A program made the translations under genes and the position numbers. Below, in pieces: positions 27,782 through 36,609 of a DNA stretch of 64,000 bases. The stretch is from Bacteroidales bacterium. GTDB lineage: Bacteria; Bacteroidota; Bacteroidia; Bacteroidales; P3. Each line of letters opens with the position of its first letter. Position 1 is the stretch's first letter. The notes below the pieces were generated by a model. That model made no database searches. It had not been told where the DNA came from and was given only the letters and a program-made list of their open reading frames with translations. Location: contig JAFSPS010000038.1 of assembly GCA_017451385.1 (NCBI GenBank), forward strand, positions 46,097 to 110,096. Direction: 5' to 3'.

Positions 27782-28522
27782 TTAATAGTTCATTTTTTTT
27801 AGGCGATAGTAGGCACCATAGTAGAATCCTATAGTCCAAAGCAGTAGGATGATGTCAAAGACCAGATGCAGTGTTTGGGGGCTGTCTATGACTGTATGAA
27901 TGTTTGTTGACGAGGTTATCAGGAAAGGCAGTCCGGCGATAGAAGCGACAAAGGATATGGCCATAGACCAAAGGATTGTCTTGGTTACTTTATGTCTCTT
28001 GAACAAGGTGTTGGTGAAGAAAAAAACAGATGTATTGGCAAGATAATACAAGACGCTTAATAATAGAGTTTGAGTGGAAAAGGTGTAATCCAGCTCTTTT
28101 AACAGTCTTGCTGGTTCATCGAGAACAAAAGACTGCTGTTGGATAAATGTCAGAGTGGAGTAGAATGCAATCATTACGGCGAGTAGAACGAGAGGGACTA
28201 CTATCGTGACGAGCATCATGCTCCAGAATTTCTCTTTTTTTGATGCTGGCAGCATGGCGAAGTGTATGCCTTGATTGGGCAGATTGCAGCTCTTGTAGAT
28301 GCGTGACGGTGCAGTGATGGTGGCAAGAAAGAAACAGAAGGGGATGAGAAACCAGCAGACGTTGAGAGCCGTATGTCCGTCTATCCATGTTATACAGAAA
28401 AGCCACATTGCGGCGGGAATGAGAGCGAGAATAAGCATCATTATGCCGAAAGTGGGCCATACGGAGTGAAAGTCCTTTTTTAGAACCTTCATAAATCTAT
28501 CTATATCGAATTCTGTATTCAT
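27782..28522 (-). CDS. ABC-type transporter membrane subunit
   Basis: A 246-residue protein with six predicted transmembrane helices, e.g. WPTFGIMMLILALIPAAMWL, MMLVTIVVPLVLLAVMIAFY and LVFDIILLLWTIGFYYGAYY. It has no conserved ABC2 motif that I can name but sits directly after the ATPase gene (56 bp), as in YtrA-regulated transporters. I start it at 28522 (MNTEFDIDRFM); the open frame upstream overlaps the ATPase gene and is charged and improbable. Substrate unknown; such systems often respond to envelope stress or antimicrobial agents. Confidence 0.7.
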   Translation of the reverse strand: MNTEFDIDRFMKVLKKDFHSVWPTFGIMMLILALIPAAMWLFCITWIDGHTALNVCWFLIPFCFFLATITAPSRIYKSCNLPNQGIHFAMLPASKKEKFWSMMLVTIVVPLVLLAVMIAFYSTLTFIQQQSFVLDEPARLLKELDYTFSTQTLLLSVLYYLANTSVFFFTNTLFKRHKVTKTILWSMAISFVASIAGLPFLITSSTNIHTVIDSPQTLHLVFDIILLLWTIGFYYGAYYRLKKMNY

Positions 28523-28578
28523 TTTTTTTTCGTTTTTTTTAGTTAATCGGGATGAGAGAATGGTATTTGCTGCTTGTG

Positions 28579-29424
28579 TTAGACTGTTTGTGATGTCTTG
28601 CCAAACAGTTCTTTGAAAAGGTGAGGGTTCTTGTGAGCGGTGTTGAATAGGGCCTCGATGTTCACTTGGCTTTCTTGTCCGTTTGTATTCTCCATTACGT
28701 TGAGCCATCCGCCTGGTTGCCGTTCGTTGTAGAGCGCCAGCGGGTTTGGGCTGTCGGAGAATTCGAAGAAGAGGCGTTTAGACACCTCCTCCAATGTGTT
28801 GTTGAGCAATACGTTGTTGCGTGTGAGGATAACAACGGGGTCAATAAGCATCTCTATGTCGCGCACCTGATGTGTTGAGATGATGATGGTACGCTGGTCG
28901 TTGATGTCACGAGAGAGGATGCTACGGAACTGCGATTTCGATGGGATGTCGAGTCCGTTGGTGGGCTCGTCAAGAAGCAGGTAGCGGGTGCGAAGGGAAA
29001 GTGAGACGGCGAGGAGGGATTTCTTTTGCTGTCCGTAGCTCATTTGTGCGAGTTTCCAGTCGGGGGACACTTCCAGCTCGTTGAGTAGAGTCTTTAGATA
29101 GTCCTCGGAATAGTTTTTGTAGAATGGTGCTATGGCAGCGGCATATTGGATTGGTGTTTTATTGTCGGGAAGTACCACGGTGTCAGGAAGAAAGAATAGT
29201 TCTTCAAGCATCTCTGGCCGTCGTTCAAATGATGTCCATTCGTCCACTGTGCAGGAACCCGTTTCCAAAGGTAGCAGTCCGGAGATGATTTTCAGAAGCG
29301 TTGTTTTTCCTACGCCGTTCTCTCCCAGCAGTCCGTAGATGCAGCCCTCGCGAAACTGTAGGTCAATGCCCCAGAATACCTTATTCTGTTTGTAAGAGAA
29401 ACATAGATTTTGGATGTTAATCAT
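28579..29424 (-). CDS. ABC transporter ATP-binding protein
   Basis: A 281-residue ATPase subunit. Motifs: Walker A GENGVGKTTL (about 34-43), signature MSYGQQKK (in place of LSGGQ), Walker B RYLLLDEPTNGLD and H-loop STHQ. The last 80 residues form a C-terminal extension, ending KELFGKTSQTV. It is the first gene of a minus-strand unit with the permease and the GntR regulator. The operator-like palindrome begins 45 bp upstream of its ATG. Confidence 0.92.
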   Translation of the reverse strand: MINIQNLCFSYKQNKVFWGIDLQFREGCIYGLLGENGVGKTTLLKIISGLLPLETGSCTVDEWTSFERRPEMLEELFFLPDTVVLPDNKTPIQYAAAIAPFYKNYSEDYLKTLLNELEVSPDWKLAQMSYGQQKKSLLAVSLSLRTRYLLLDEPTNGLDIPSKSQFRSILSRDINDQRTIIISTHQVRDIEMLIDPVVILTRNNVLLNNTLEEVSKRLFFEFSDSPNPLALYNERQPGGWLNVMENTNGQESQVNIEALFNTAHKNPHLFKELFGKTSQTV

Positions 29425-29468
29425 GTCTATTTGTTGTTTTTCTGTGTTTTACTTTTTATGCTGTATTT

Positions 29469-29504
29469 CTGTATTACACTACTAATACAGTGCAAGTGTA
29501 ATAC
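29469..29504 (-). promoter_or_regulatory. GntR-type operator: overlapping palindromes
   Basis: CTGTATTA (29469-29476) and TAATACAG (29483-29490) form a perfect 8-bp inverted repeat with a 6-bp spacer. Overlapping it, GTATTACACT (29471-29480) and AGTGTAATAC (29495-29504) form a perfect 10-bp inverted repeat with a 14-bp spacer. It lies in the leader or promoter of the ABC operon. Dyads of this kind are typical binding sites for short GntR regulators. Confidence 0.75.
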
Positions 29505-29523
29505 ATTTTTCTCAAAAAAGAAA

Positions 29524-29568
29524 AAAAAACTTTGAAAAAAGCGGCATTTGCTGTTGCAAATACCGCTT
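29524..29568 (-). terminator. Intrinsic terminator of the GH3 gene
   Basis: AAGCGGCATTTGC (29539-29551) and GCAAATACCGCTT (29556-29568) pair over 13 positions with one C-A mismatch and a TGTT loop (one base shared at the edges). On the minus strand the stem is followed by TTTTTTC and further T-runs, 100 bp past the GH3 stop. Confidence 0.8.
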
Positions 29569-29671
29569 GAATGTTGTGTTATATTGGTAAGAGTTAAGCT
29601 GTTATCGGAGTTTTATGAGCCGAGGAATTGGAGGTCTTAGTATCAATCTGTGACGTTGATGTTATGATTGC

Positions 29672-31933
29672 CTATTTCAGGTTGATGGTCTCTGTGGCGC
29701 GTATGTCGCGAGAGGAGTTGGCAATATGCAGTTTGTAGGTGCCTGGTTCGAGAACCCATTGCTGAGCTGTTTCGTCGTACGAGCGCAAGTCGTCGGTGTT
29801 GATTGTCATTTCCACTTTAGTTTTTTTACCGGCAGCCAGTTTTGGGGTTTTGCAGAATGCTTTGAGTTCCTTGGCTGGTTTGTCCATGCTGGCACCCGGT
29901 GCCGTGACGTAGAGTTGCACAACCTCCATGCCTTCCATGGTGCCCGTATTGGTAACATCCAGTTGCACCTTTATTTTTTTGCCGCTCTGCTTCACCTTTA
30001 TGTTGTTGTAGTCAAACGTGGTGTAGCTCAAGCCGTAGCCGAATGGGTAGGACACTTCTACTTGGCGGCTGTCGAACCAGCGGTAGCCTACATAGATGCC
30101 CTCATCGTAGCGGGTAAAGTCCACATTGCGCTCGCCGCGGTCCACACGGCGGCTTGCCACCGAGACATTCTCCGAGGTCTGGTCCACGGGGAAGTTGGCG
30201 TTGGCTCCTATATCGCTCAGTGCTATGGGGAAAGTCATAGGCAGTTTGCCAGATGGCGTCTGCTTGCCGGACAATATGTCTGCCACGCTGTTGCCACCTT
30301 CCTGTCCGGGCTGCCAGGCGCAGAGGATAGCGTCGGGCAGATGCTTCCACGAGGCAGTCTCTATCACGCCGCCGATGTTGAGTACCACGGTTACTTTCTT
30401 GCCTGCGGCATGGAAGGCGCGGCATACATTCTCTATCATCGAGCGTTCTACGGATGAGAGTTGGAAGTCACTGCTGGTGCGGTCATAGTATTCGCCACAG
30501 GTGCGTCCGATGGTGATGATGGCGCAGTCGGCGCGACGTACCTGCTCGGCTATGTCGGCTTCCGTGAGGGGCATCTCGTCGGGGCGTATGCGTACCATGT
30601 CGGCAAAACGTGCCGTGACCTTGGACAGGTTGTCGGCAATGCTCTTCTTCACGAAGTCGTTGTAGCGTGCTGCCAGTAGAGGGTCCATCTCGTAGCCGGC
30701 GTTTTGCAGACCTTCGAGCATAGACACCGTGTAGGCGCGACGCACATCGCCCGAGCCGCTACCGCCGGCTATGAAGTCGTAGGAGGCGCAGCCGAAGAGT
30801 GCTACCTGCTTGACATTCTGCGACAAAGGCAATGCGTTGGCATCGTTCTTGAGTAGCACCATGCCTTCGGTGGAACTCTCGCGTGTGACGTTGGCATGAG
30901 CCACAAGGTCGGGATTGTTGTCGTAGGTATGTCCTTCTTGATTGCGAGGTGAGGTATAGATGAGGCGCAGGATGCGGCGCACACATTCGTCAACGTATGC
31001 CACATCCAGACGACCGGCGTTGACGGCATTGACTATGCTGTCCATCTGCCATTGCTGTCCGGGCATGATGAGGTCGTTGCCGGCACGCATCTGCTCCTCG
31101 GGGTGGTCGCCGCCATACCAGTCTGTCATCACGGTACCATCAAATCCACATTCGTCACGCAGAAACTCCGTCACGAGGTCGTGGCGTTCCGACACGCTGA
31201 TGCCGTTGATTTTGTTGTAGGATGTCATCAGTGCTTTGGGGTGGCCTTCGCGAACGGCAATCTCGAAGCCTTTGAGATAAATCTCGCGCAGGGCGCGTTG
31301 CGATACTTGCACGTCGTTGCCCATGCGGTTGGTCTCTTGATTGTTGGCGGCGAAATGCTTGGGGCATGCTGCCACGCCGTTCTGTTGTATGCCGTTAATC
31401 ATGGCGGCGGCCATCTTACCCGTCAGCAGCGGGTCTTCGGAGTAGTATTCGAAGTTGCGACCATTGAGGGGGTGGCGATGGATGTTCATGCCGGGACCGA
31501 GAACCACATCGACGCCGTAGTGCATGGCTTCATCGCCTATGCAGCGTCCCACAGCCTCGACGAGTTGTGTGTTCCACGTAGAGGAGAGGACGGTGCCGAT
31601 AGGGAAGTGGGTGCAGTAGAAAGTACCCTCTACGCCATCACGAGTGGAGTCAATGTTGATGCCGGCAGGGCCGTCGGAGAGGATGATGAAGGGGATGTCC
31701 AGCCGCTCAATGGGGCAGGTGGTGCCGGCAGCGCCGGGCACGATGTTCTTCATGTCGCCGTAGGAGGTCTCGCTCACCCAGCGTCCTTCGTTGCCGGTGC
31801 CTACGATAAGGCGTGCTTTCTCCTCGAGGGTCATTTGCTGCAGCGTCGCATCTATGCGCTTGTCGAGCTGCGATTTGCATGCCGTGGCTAAGAGGCATAC
31901 CACGCCAGCAAGAATGAATAGTGTCTTTTTCAT
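29672..31933 (-). CDS. Glycoside hydrolase family 3 beta-glucosidase, lipoprotein
   Basis: A 753-residue enzyme with lipobox LATAC (Cys19). The N-terminal TIM-barrel of GH3 contains FIILSDGPAGINI, GPGMNIHRHPLNGRNFEYYS, KHFAANNQETNR and the nucleophile Asp271 in GTVMTDWYGG; the alpha/beta sandwich domain has GEYYDRTS; a fibronectin type III-like domain closes the protein (MEGMEVVQLYVTAPG). It should release terminal beta-linked glucose or xylose from oligosaccharides in the periplasm or at the outer membrane. I start at ATG 31933; the longer frame adds 15 non-signal residues. It has its own promoter and terminator, with no SusCD pair visible nearby. Confidence 0.93.
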   Translation of the reverse strand: MKKTLFILAGVVCLLATACKSQLDKRIDATLQQMTLEEKARLIVGTGNEGRWVSETSYGDMKNIVPGAAGTTCPIERLDIPFIILSDGPAGINIDSTRDGVEGTFYCTHFPIGTVLSSTWNTQLVEAVGRCIGDEAMHYGVDVVLGPGMNIHRHPLNGRNFEYYSEDPLLTGKMAAAMINGIQQNGVAACPKHFAANNQETNRMGNDVQVSQRALREIYLKGFEIAVREGHPKALMTSYNKINGISVSERHDLVTEFLRDECGFDGTVMTDWYGGDHPEEQMRAGNDLIMPGQQWQMDSIVNAVNAGRLDVAYVDECVRRILRLIYTSPRNQEGHTYDNNPDLVAHANVTRESSTEGMVLLKNDANALPLSQNVKQVALFGCASYDFIAGGSGSGDVRRAYTVSMLEGLQNAGYEMDPLLAARYNDFVKKSIADNLSKVTARFADMVRIRPDEMPLTEADIAEQVRRADCAIITIGRTCGEYYDRTSSDFQLSSVERSMIENVCRAFHAAGKKVTVVLNIGGVIETASWKHLPDAILCAWQPGQEGGNSVADILSGKQTPSGKLPMTFPIALSDIGANANFPVDQTSENVSVASRRVDRGERNVDFTRYDEGIYVGYRWFDSRQVEVSYPFGYGLSYTTFDYNNIKVKQSGKKIKVQLDVTNTGTMEGMEVVQLYVTAPGASMDKPAKELKAFCKTPKLAAGKKTKVEMTINTDDLRSYDETAQQWVLEPGTYKLHIANSSRDIRATETINLK

Positions 31934-31967
31934 ATACTTAAGTGTTGTTCTATTTTCTTTTGCGCAA

Positions 31968-31975
31968 CAAAAGTA
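31968..31975 (-). promoter_or_regulatory. Promoter -7 element for the GH3 gene
   Basis: The minus strand reads TACTTTTG at 31968-31975, matching TAnnTTTG, 34 bp upstream of the ATG at 31933. Confidence 0.6.
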
Positions 31976-32140
31976 CAAAAAAAGAGACTAATCGACAGCA
32001 AAACATGCTTTCGCATTTGAGATTTTACTTGCCGTATGCCGCCACAGCAGTGTCTATCATAAGAAAGGTTAAATGATGGTATGTTTTTGCAAAAACATAA
32101 TGGAGCTATGAAACGAACGATAGGTTGTTAATTTCTTTAT

Positions 32141-32171
32141 TTTGTGGAACAGTATAAAAATCTTATCTTTG
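32141..32171 (+). promoter_or_regulatory. Promoter of the SUMF1-domain gene
   Basis: TTTG at 32141-32144, a 19-bp spacer and TATCTTTG at 32164-32171 match both consensus elements, 24 bp before the ATG at 32196. Confidence 0.75.
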
Positions 32172-32195
32172 CAAATCTTTTTTGATTTTTAAACT

Positions 32196-33284
32196 ATGAG
32201 ACGTTTTTTGTTCTTTGCGCTGGTTTCTTTTTTGCTGTGCGGTGTGTCTGATGTTGTCAAATCGCAGGACATAATATATCGAGGTGTTGACACCTCTGCC
32301 ATGAGGCGTGATACTATGCGTATCTATTATAATTTGAAGAAAGATGCAGATGTAAGCCTTTACATCTCTTTTGACAATGGCAGGACTTTTTTGCCGCGGT
32401 CGCTCAAGGCTGTTCGTGGTGATGTGGGGCGCAAGGTGAAAAAAGGTAAAAACCGCTGCATAGAGTGGAATTTCAAAGTTGAAGAAAGGGATGAAGGTGT
32501 TGTTATTCCAAGTGGAAGCGATATTCATTTTGAGGTTCGTGCATCTATGGAACCCTTATCGGTTGATGTGAAAAAAGATGCGGATAACGATGTGATGACA
32601 TATACTATTGATGGTGTACAGTTCAAGATGGTTTATATTGCAAATGGTACATATAATATGGGCTGTACGGATGAACAAGGGACCTGTGATAAGACGGAGC
32701 AGCCAGTGCATCAAGTTTCGTTAACATCATTTTTCTTGGGTGAGACTGCTGTTACGCAACAGTTGTGGACTCTTGTGATGGGTCGGAATCCGTCGTCGGT
32801 GATGGGTAGCAATTTGCCTGTCAATAATGTATCTTTTGATGATGCATGGCTTTTTATCAGCTATCTTAATGGTATCACGAAGCAGAGATTTCGTTTGCCA
32901 GCGGAGGCCGAATGGGAGTATGCTGCGCGCAGTATTCCGGCAAATCGTATCCCCACTCGCTATAGTGGTAGCGACAATCCCGATGATGTAATGTGGTATG
33001 GCGAAAACAGTGGAGGAATGCTTCAGGAGGTGAAAGGGAAATCGCCCAATCATCTGGGACTGTATGATATGTGTGGAAATGTCTTTGAATGGTGTAATGA
33101 CAAATGGAGCGATCGTTACTTCAAGAATGCTCAGCCTCCGCAGCAAGAACCAGTGTCTGGCTCTAAATGTGTGGTGCGTGGGGGCTGTTTTCGTAGCTCT
33201 CTTGAACGTTGTCGTGTCTCGGCTCGTGGGGACTATAAGCGTGGAGAACGTTTAGAAATCGTCGGTTTCCGTCTTGCTAAATAA
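32196..33284 (+). CDS. Exported SUMF1/FGE-fold protein
   Basis: A 362-residue exported protein. After a signal peptide (to about residue 24) comes a beta-sandwich-like domain (about 25-120: YYNLKKDADVSLYISFDNGR) and then a formylglycine-generating-enzyme-like domain with MVYIANGTYNMGC, VSLTSFFLGETAVTQQLWTL, FRLPAEAEWEYAARS, GLYDMCGNVFEWCNDKWSD and terminal VGFRLAK. GldK has the same fold, but this protein lacks a lipobox and is shorter. It may be a sugar- or protein-binding or modifying envelope protein. Promoter and terminator make it a single-gene unit. Confidence 0.8.
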   Translation: MRRFLFFALVSFLLCGVSDVVKSQDIIYRGVDTSAMRRDTMRIYYNLKKDADVSLYISFDNGRTFLPRSLKAVRGDVGRKVKKGKNRCIEWNFKVEERDEGVVIPSGSDIHFEVRASMEPLSVDVKKDADNDVMTYTIDGVQFKMVYIANGTYNMGCTDEQGTCDKTEQPVHQVSLTSFFLGETAVTQQLWTLVMGRNPSSVMGSNLPVNNVSFDDAWLFISYLNGITKQRFRLPAEAEWEYAARSIPANRIPTRYSGSDNPDDVMWYGENSGGMLQEVKGKSPNHLGLYDMCGNVFEWCNDKWSDRYFKNAQPPQQEPVSGSKCVVRGGCFRSSLERCRVSARGDYKRGERLEIVGFRLAK

Positions 33285-33307
33285 TAAATAATTTTTTTTG
33301 ATAAGAT

Positions 33308-33350
33308 AAACAGATACTGTCGGCCTTCAAGCTGGCAGCATCTGTTTTAT
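33308..33350 (+). terminator. Intrinsic terminator
   Basis: AAACAGAT pairs with ATCTGTTT as the outer stem, with a partly paired inner arm (CTGTCGGC with GCTGGCAG) around TTCAA, followed by TATAAAAG. It lies 25 bp after the SUMF1-protein stop codon. Confidence 0.7.
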
Positions 33351-33560
33351 AAAAGATGGTCATCGGATTACTAATCGTAGAATGTTGAGCCTAAAGCTAA
33401 CCTTCATGTTGTCATTTTGCGTCAAAAACAATGTTGCGAAATGATTGTTTGAGTATTTCGGCCTCCGAGATGCGCTACAACGTGGTCTTTGAGCGTCGGC
33501 GAATGCGAATGGTTTTGAGGGTGTGGCGTGTTAAGCGTACAGATAGGAGTACCCCCACGC
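33351..33560. other. Intergenic region, nothing recognised
   Basis: Lies between two terminators of convergent genes. I see no gene, promoter consensus or repeat that I can support. Confidence 0.4.
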
Positions 33561-33597
33561 AAAAACAAAAAAAACCTCGTTCTTAATGGAACGAGGG
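33561..33597 (-). terminator. Intrinsic terminator of the rpmG operon
   Basis: CCTCGTTC (33575-33582) and GAACGAGG (33589-33596) form a perfect 8-bp stem with a 6-base loop. On the minus strand it runs straight into TTTTTTTTGTTTTT. Confidence 0.9.
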
Positions 33598-33622
33598 TAA
33601 AACAAAAGCGTATGAAAAAATA

Positions 33623-33778
33623 TTATTTCTTTTTCAGATACTCCTGTACGTTCTCAGCAAGTATGACTTCCTCTTTGAACATATAGGCGTTGGTCTTAGG
33701 TGAGCGGACCATACGGATAACCTTTGCATAGCTCTTGCCGGTGTTGGACTTAAGTGTTGCAACAACTTTTTTTGCCAT
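33623..33778 (-). CDS. DUF4295 protein, ribosomal-operon small protein
   Basis: A 51-residue basic protein beginning MAKKVVATLKSNTGKSYAKV and ending EYLKKK. In Bacteroidetes this DUF4295 protein is almost always encoded directly after ribosomal protein L33, as here (18 bp gap), and is believed to be ribosome-associated. Stop TAA at 33623-33625. The terminator at 33561-33597 closes the operon. Confidence 0.9.
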   Translation of the reverse strand: MAKKVVATLKSNTGKSYAKVIRMVRSPKTNAYMFKEEVILAENVQEYLKKK

Positions 33779-33796
33779 AGTTCGTTTCCTCCTTCG

Positions 33797-33985
33797 TTAC
33801 TTGATTTCTTTGTGAACGGTTACTTTCTTCAGGAACGGGTTGTACTTTTTCAGTTCCAGACGTTCCGGGGTGTTCTTCTTGTTCTTGGTAGTAACGTAAC
33901 GGCTCATACCAGCAACACCGCTGTTTTTCTGCTCGGTGCATTCAAGAATCACCTGCACTCTTGCATCTTTGTTCTTCTTTGCCAT
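33797..33985 (-). CDS. rpmG: 50S ribosomal protein L33
   Basis: A 62-residue protein with the L33 pattern: [40 protein letters not shown] and [14 protein letters not shown]. It lacks the Cys pairs of the zinc-binding form apart from a single Cys, so it is the C-minus type. In many Bacteroidetes rpmB (L28) precedes it; here no L28 is found upstream, where instead a promoter lies at 34075-34082. Confidence 0.95.
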   Translation of the reverse strand: MAKKNKDARVQVILECTEQKNSGVAGMSRYVTTKNKKNTPERLELKKYNPFLKKVTVHKEIK

Positions 33986-34074
33986 TTTATTTTAACGTTT
34001 TTGATTTATTTTAAGAAAAAACGTGCTCGATGTTCCACCAGAAACTTGCGTAGCGTGGTTCTCGAAAGCGGGTG

Positions 34075-34082
34075 CAAAAGTA
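34075..34082 (-). promoter_or_regulatory. Promoter -7 element for rpmG
   Basis: The minus strand reads TACTTTTG at 34075-34082, matching TAnnTTTG, about 90 bp before rpmG. The leader includes CCAC/GTGG complementarity (around 34035-34060), a possible small hairpin. Confidence 0.6.
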
Positions 34083-34417
34083 CTATTTTTTTTTGGATTG
34101 ACAATAAAATTTTCATATAAAACGAGTATCTCGCTAATAGTCAGTATTGTTTTCTCGATTTATTATTCATTGGGGCGTGATAAATAAGTGTTTGTTATCA
34201 ATGTGGATATGTGAAAAAAAACAGTATATGACCAAAAACCTTGCGTTATGAGAAAACAATATATAAGCCATTATTTTACAATCTTTTTATTGTTATGCTT
34301 TTTTTATGTTTATGAAAAAACTATTTTTGCATATTAAATCTATGAAAGGGCGTTGGCTGTAAAATGCTGTCCCTCATGGTGTTTGTTTATATAGGTATAT
34401 AATAAAAACAAATAAAA
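34083..34417. other. A+T-rich intergenic region, nothing recognised
   Basis: Divergent spacer between the rpmG promoter and the next plus-strand gene. It is very A+T-rich and contains no supported gene, terminator or repeat. A plus-strand promoter is expected but no good match was found. Confidence 0.4.
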
Positions 34418-34843
34418 ATGACAACAAAAGGGAAAATCATCACCACTGTAAGTCTTGTTCTTGTGCTGGGACTTGCTATTTTTATTTTCTTTAAGTTCTG
34501 TTTTGTATATAGTACGGGTGTCAATGCCGGCGACATCAACTATTTTCAGAAAGAGGGAGTAATCTTCAAGACCTATGAGGGCAAGATGATACAGACGGGG
34601 TTCCGTTCCGATGGCAGTAATGCAGGTAAGAACAACTTGCGCTCTAATGAGTGGAAATTCTCCGTCACGGACGAGCAAGTGGCGCAGAAGCTCATGCTCT
34701 GTTCGGGCAAGCATGTAGAGTTGCGTTGGAAGCGTTATCTTGGTACTTTGCCATGGCGTGGCAATAGCCAGTATATAGTATATGAGATAGTCTCAGAGCA
34801 ACCTTCGCAGGTTAGTTCCACGTTGCCGCCGGTCACAGAGTAG
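34418..34843 (+). CDS. Conserved single-pass membrane protein
   Basis: A 141-residue protein with one N-terminal transmembrane helix (about 7-29, IITTVSLVLVLGLAIFIFFK) and a beta-rich external domain: YSTGVNAGDINYFQKEGVIF, KTYEGKMIQTGF, WKFSVTDEQVAQKLM, VELRWKRYLGTLPWRGNSQY. Proteins of this pattern are common in Bacteroidetes and sometimes mis-annotated as 6-phosphogluconate dehydrogenase; no enzymatic motif is visible. It is 110 bp upstream of nadB. Confidence 0.65.
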   Translation: MTTKGKIITTVSLVLVLGLAIFIFFKFCFVYSTGVNAGDINYFQKEGVIFKTYEGKMIQTGFRSDGSNAGKNNLRSNEWKFSVTDEQVAQKLMLCSGKHVELRWKRYLGTLPWRGNSQYIVYEIVSEQPSQVSSTLPPVTE

Positions 34844-34952
34844 GCATATAGGAAATCTCTACTGACTTGTGCTCCTTCGCCATGCGAAGGCGGAAATCAA
34901 TACTTATATGCGTGGATAAAAGAACAATTACTTACATTAACTATTCAATACA

Positions 34953-36542
34953 ATGCGCTACGAAGTTGACTTCCTTATTATAGGTTCAGGCATAGCTGGT
35001 TTGAGTTTTGCCTTGAAGGTGGCTCCCTACGGCAAGGTGTGCATCCTGACAAAAGCCGATGCCTCCGAAGGCAGCACCAAATATGCACAGGGTGGCATCG
35101 CCGCGGTGATGTACGACTCCGACAGTTTCGAGAAACATATCGAGGACACCTTAATAGCTGGCGACGGCTTGGGCGACCGAGAGGTAGTGGAGATGACCAT
35201 CCGCGAGGCTCCCGAGCGCATCAAGGAACTGGTGCAGTATGGCGTCAACTTCGACCGTGAGGGCGACCATTTCGACCTTCACCGCGAGGGCGGGCACAGT
35301 GCCTTCCGCATACTACATCATAAGGATAATACGGGTGCCGAAATAGAACGCGGATTATTGCAGGCTATCCACGACCACCCCAATATTGAACTGAAAGAAA
35401 ACAATTTTGCCATAGACCTCATCACGCAGCACCACCTTGGGCAGCGTGTTACCAAACACACGGTAGGCATCGAGTGCTATGGTGTCTATGCCCTTGACTG
35501 TAAGACGGGGAATATAGATACCTATCTCTCAAAGGTTACGCTACTCGCCACAGGAGGTATGGGCAATGTATATACCACGACAACGACACCCGTTATTTCG
35601 ACAGGCGACGGCGTTGCCATGGTGCATCGTGCGCGCGGTGTGCTTAAGGACTTGGAGTTTGTGCAATTCCATCCCACGTCGCTCTATAATCCTGCCGAGA
35701 AGCCGGCCTTCCTTATCACCGAAGCTTTGCGTGGAGCTGGAGCCGTCCTCAAGGATGCTAATGGCGAGGAGTTTATGCACAAGTATGACCCGCGACTGTC
35801 GTTGGCTCCACGCGACATTGTGGCACGCGCCATTGATAACGAGATGAAGCGCAGTGGCGTGGACCATCTCTACCTTGATGCTCGTCATATAGGACGCACG
35901 GCGTTGATGAACGGTTTTCCTACAATCTACGCAAAGTGTCTTGAGATAGGTATAAATATCTCCAAGGAGATGATACCTATACGGCCTGCGGTGCACTATC
36001 AGTGTGGTGGCATTGCTGTTGATAAATCTGGCGAGAGCAGCATACATAATCTTTATGCTGCCGGCGAGTGCTCGTGCACAGGCTTGCATGGTGGCAACCG
36101 CTTGGCCAGCAACTCGTTGCTTGAGGCCGTTGTCTATGCCCACAATGCTGCCATGTCTGCCATAGAGCGCATAGGAAAGGTCAGTATCTGCCGTCGGGTG
36201 CCAGACTGGAGCGCCGAAGGGGTGGTGTTCAACGAGGAGATGGTGCTCATCACACAGACTAAGAAGGAACTGCAGGAGATAATGTCCAACTATGTGGGCA
36301 TAGTGCGTAGTGATTTGCGTATGCACCGCGCTCTCAACCGCCTGAACCTCATCTATCGTGAGACGGAGGCTCTCTATCGTCGTAGCGTCCTCACCGAAGA
36401 ACTGTCGGAGTTGCGCAATCTCATAGCCTGTGCCTATCTGATAACTAAGCAGGCTATGGAACGTCGTGAAAATCGTGGTCTCCACTATTCAATAGATTTG
36501 TTAAAAGGCGATAAAAAGGCTGATGAGGCTGCAAACGTTTGA
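34953..36542 (+). CDS. nadB: L-aspartate oxidase
   Basis: A 529-residue FAD-dependent enzyme oxidising L-aspartate to iminoaspartate, the first step of de novo NAD synthesis. FAD-binding GSGIAGLSFAL (about 9-19), STKYAQGGIAAV, and the C-terminal FAD/active-site block GECSCTGLHGGNRLASNSLL are present, with the catalytic region PRDIVARAI. It overlaps slightly with, or abuts, the leader of nadE, which begins 68 bp downstream: an NAD biosynthesis operon. nadC lies separately at 58.7 kb and nadA is not in the window. Confidence 0.97.
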   Translation: MRYEVDFLIIGSGIAGLSFALKVAPYGKVCILTKADASEGSTKYAQGGIAAVMYDSDSFEKHIEDTLIAGDGLGDREVVEMTIREAPERIKELVQYGVNFDREGDHFDLHREGGHSAFRILHHKDNTGAEIERGLLQAIHDHPNIELKENNFAIDLITQHHLGQRVTKHTVGIECYGVYALDCKTGNIDTYLSKVTLLATGGMGNVYTTTTTPVISTGDGVAMVHRARGVLKDLEFVQFHPTSLYNPAEKPAFLITEALRGAGAVLKDANGEEFMHKYDPRLSLAPRDIVARAIDNEMKRSGVDHLYLDARHIGRTALMNGFPTIYAKCLEIGINISKEMIPIRPAVHYQCGGIAVDKSGESSIHNLYAAGECSCTGLHGGNRLASNSLLEAVVYAHNAAMSAIERIGKVSICRRVPDWSAEGVVFNEEMVLITQTKKELQEIMSNYVGIVRSDLRMHRALNRLNLIYRETEALYRRSVLTEELSELRNLIACAYLITKQAMERRENRGLHYSIDLLKGDKKADEAANV

Positions 36543-36609
36543 AACAGACTGCGGTGGGATAACGATAGAAAGTTATAATATTAGAACAACAATTTCGCTT
36601 GCTATAAAC

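Noticed and set aside
28523-28708. N-terminal extension of the ABC permease
   Set aside because: It overlaps the ATPase gene, is highly charged and lacks membrane character; ATG 28522 fits better.
29726-30457. 243-residue plus-strand frame opposite the GH3 gene
   Set aside because: It lies antisense to a well-supported glycoside hydrolase and is produced by its codon bias; no family resemblance.
31052-31891. 279-residue plus-strand frame opposite the GH3 gene
   Set aside because: Antisense shadow of a conserved catalytic domain; no start context or motif.
33985-34070. Remnant of rpmB (L28) upstream of rpmG
   Set aside because: I read both strands for L28 segments and found no resemblance; the stretch is leader and promoter.
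36523-36609. Longer NadE start overlapping nadB
   Set aside because: The extra 29 residues do not belong to the nitrilase-like domain, which begins at MKIHIVQHD.
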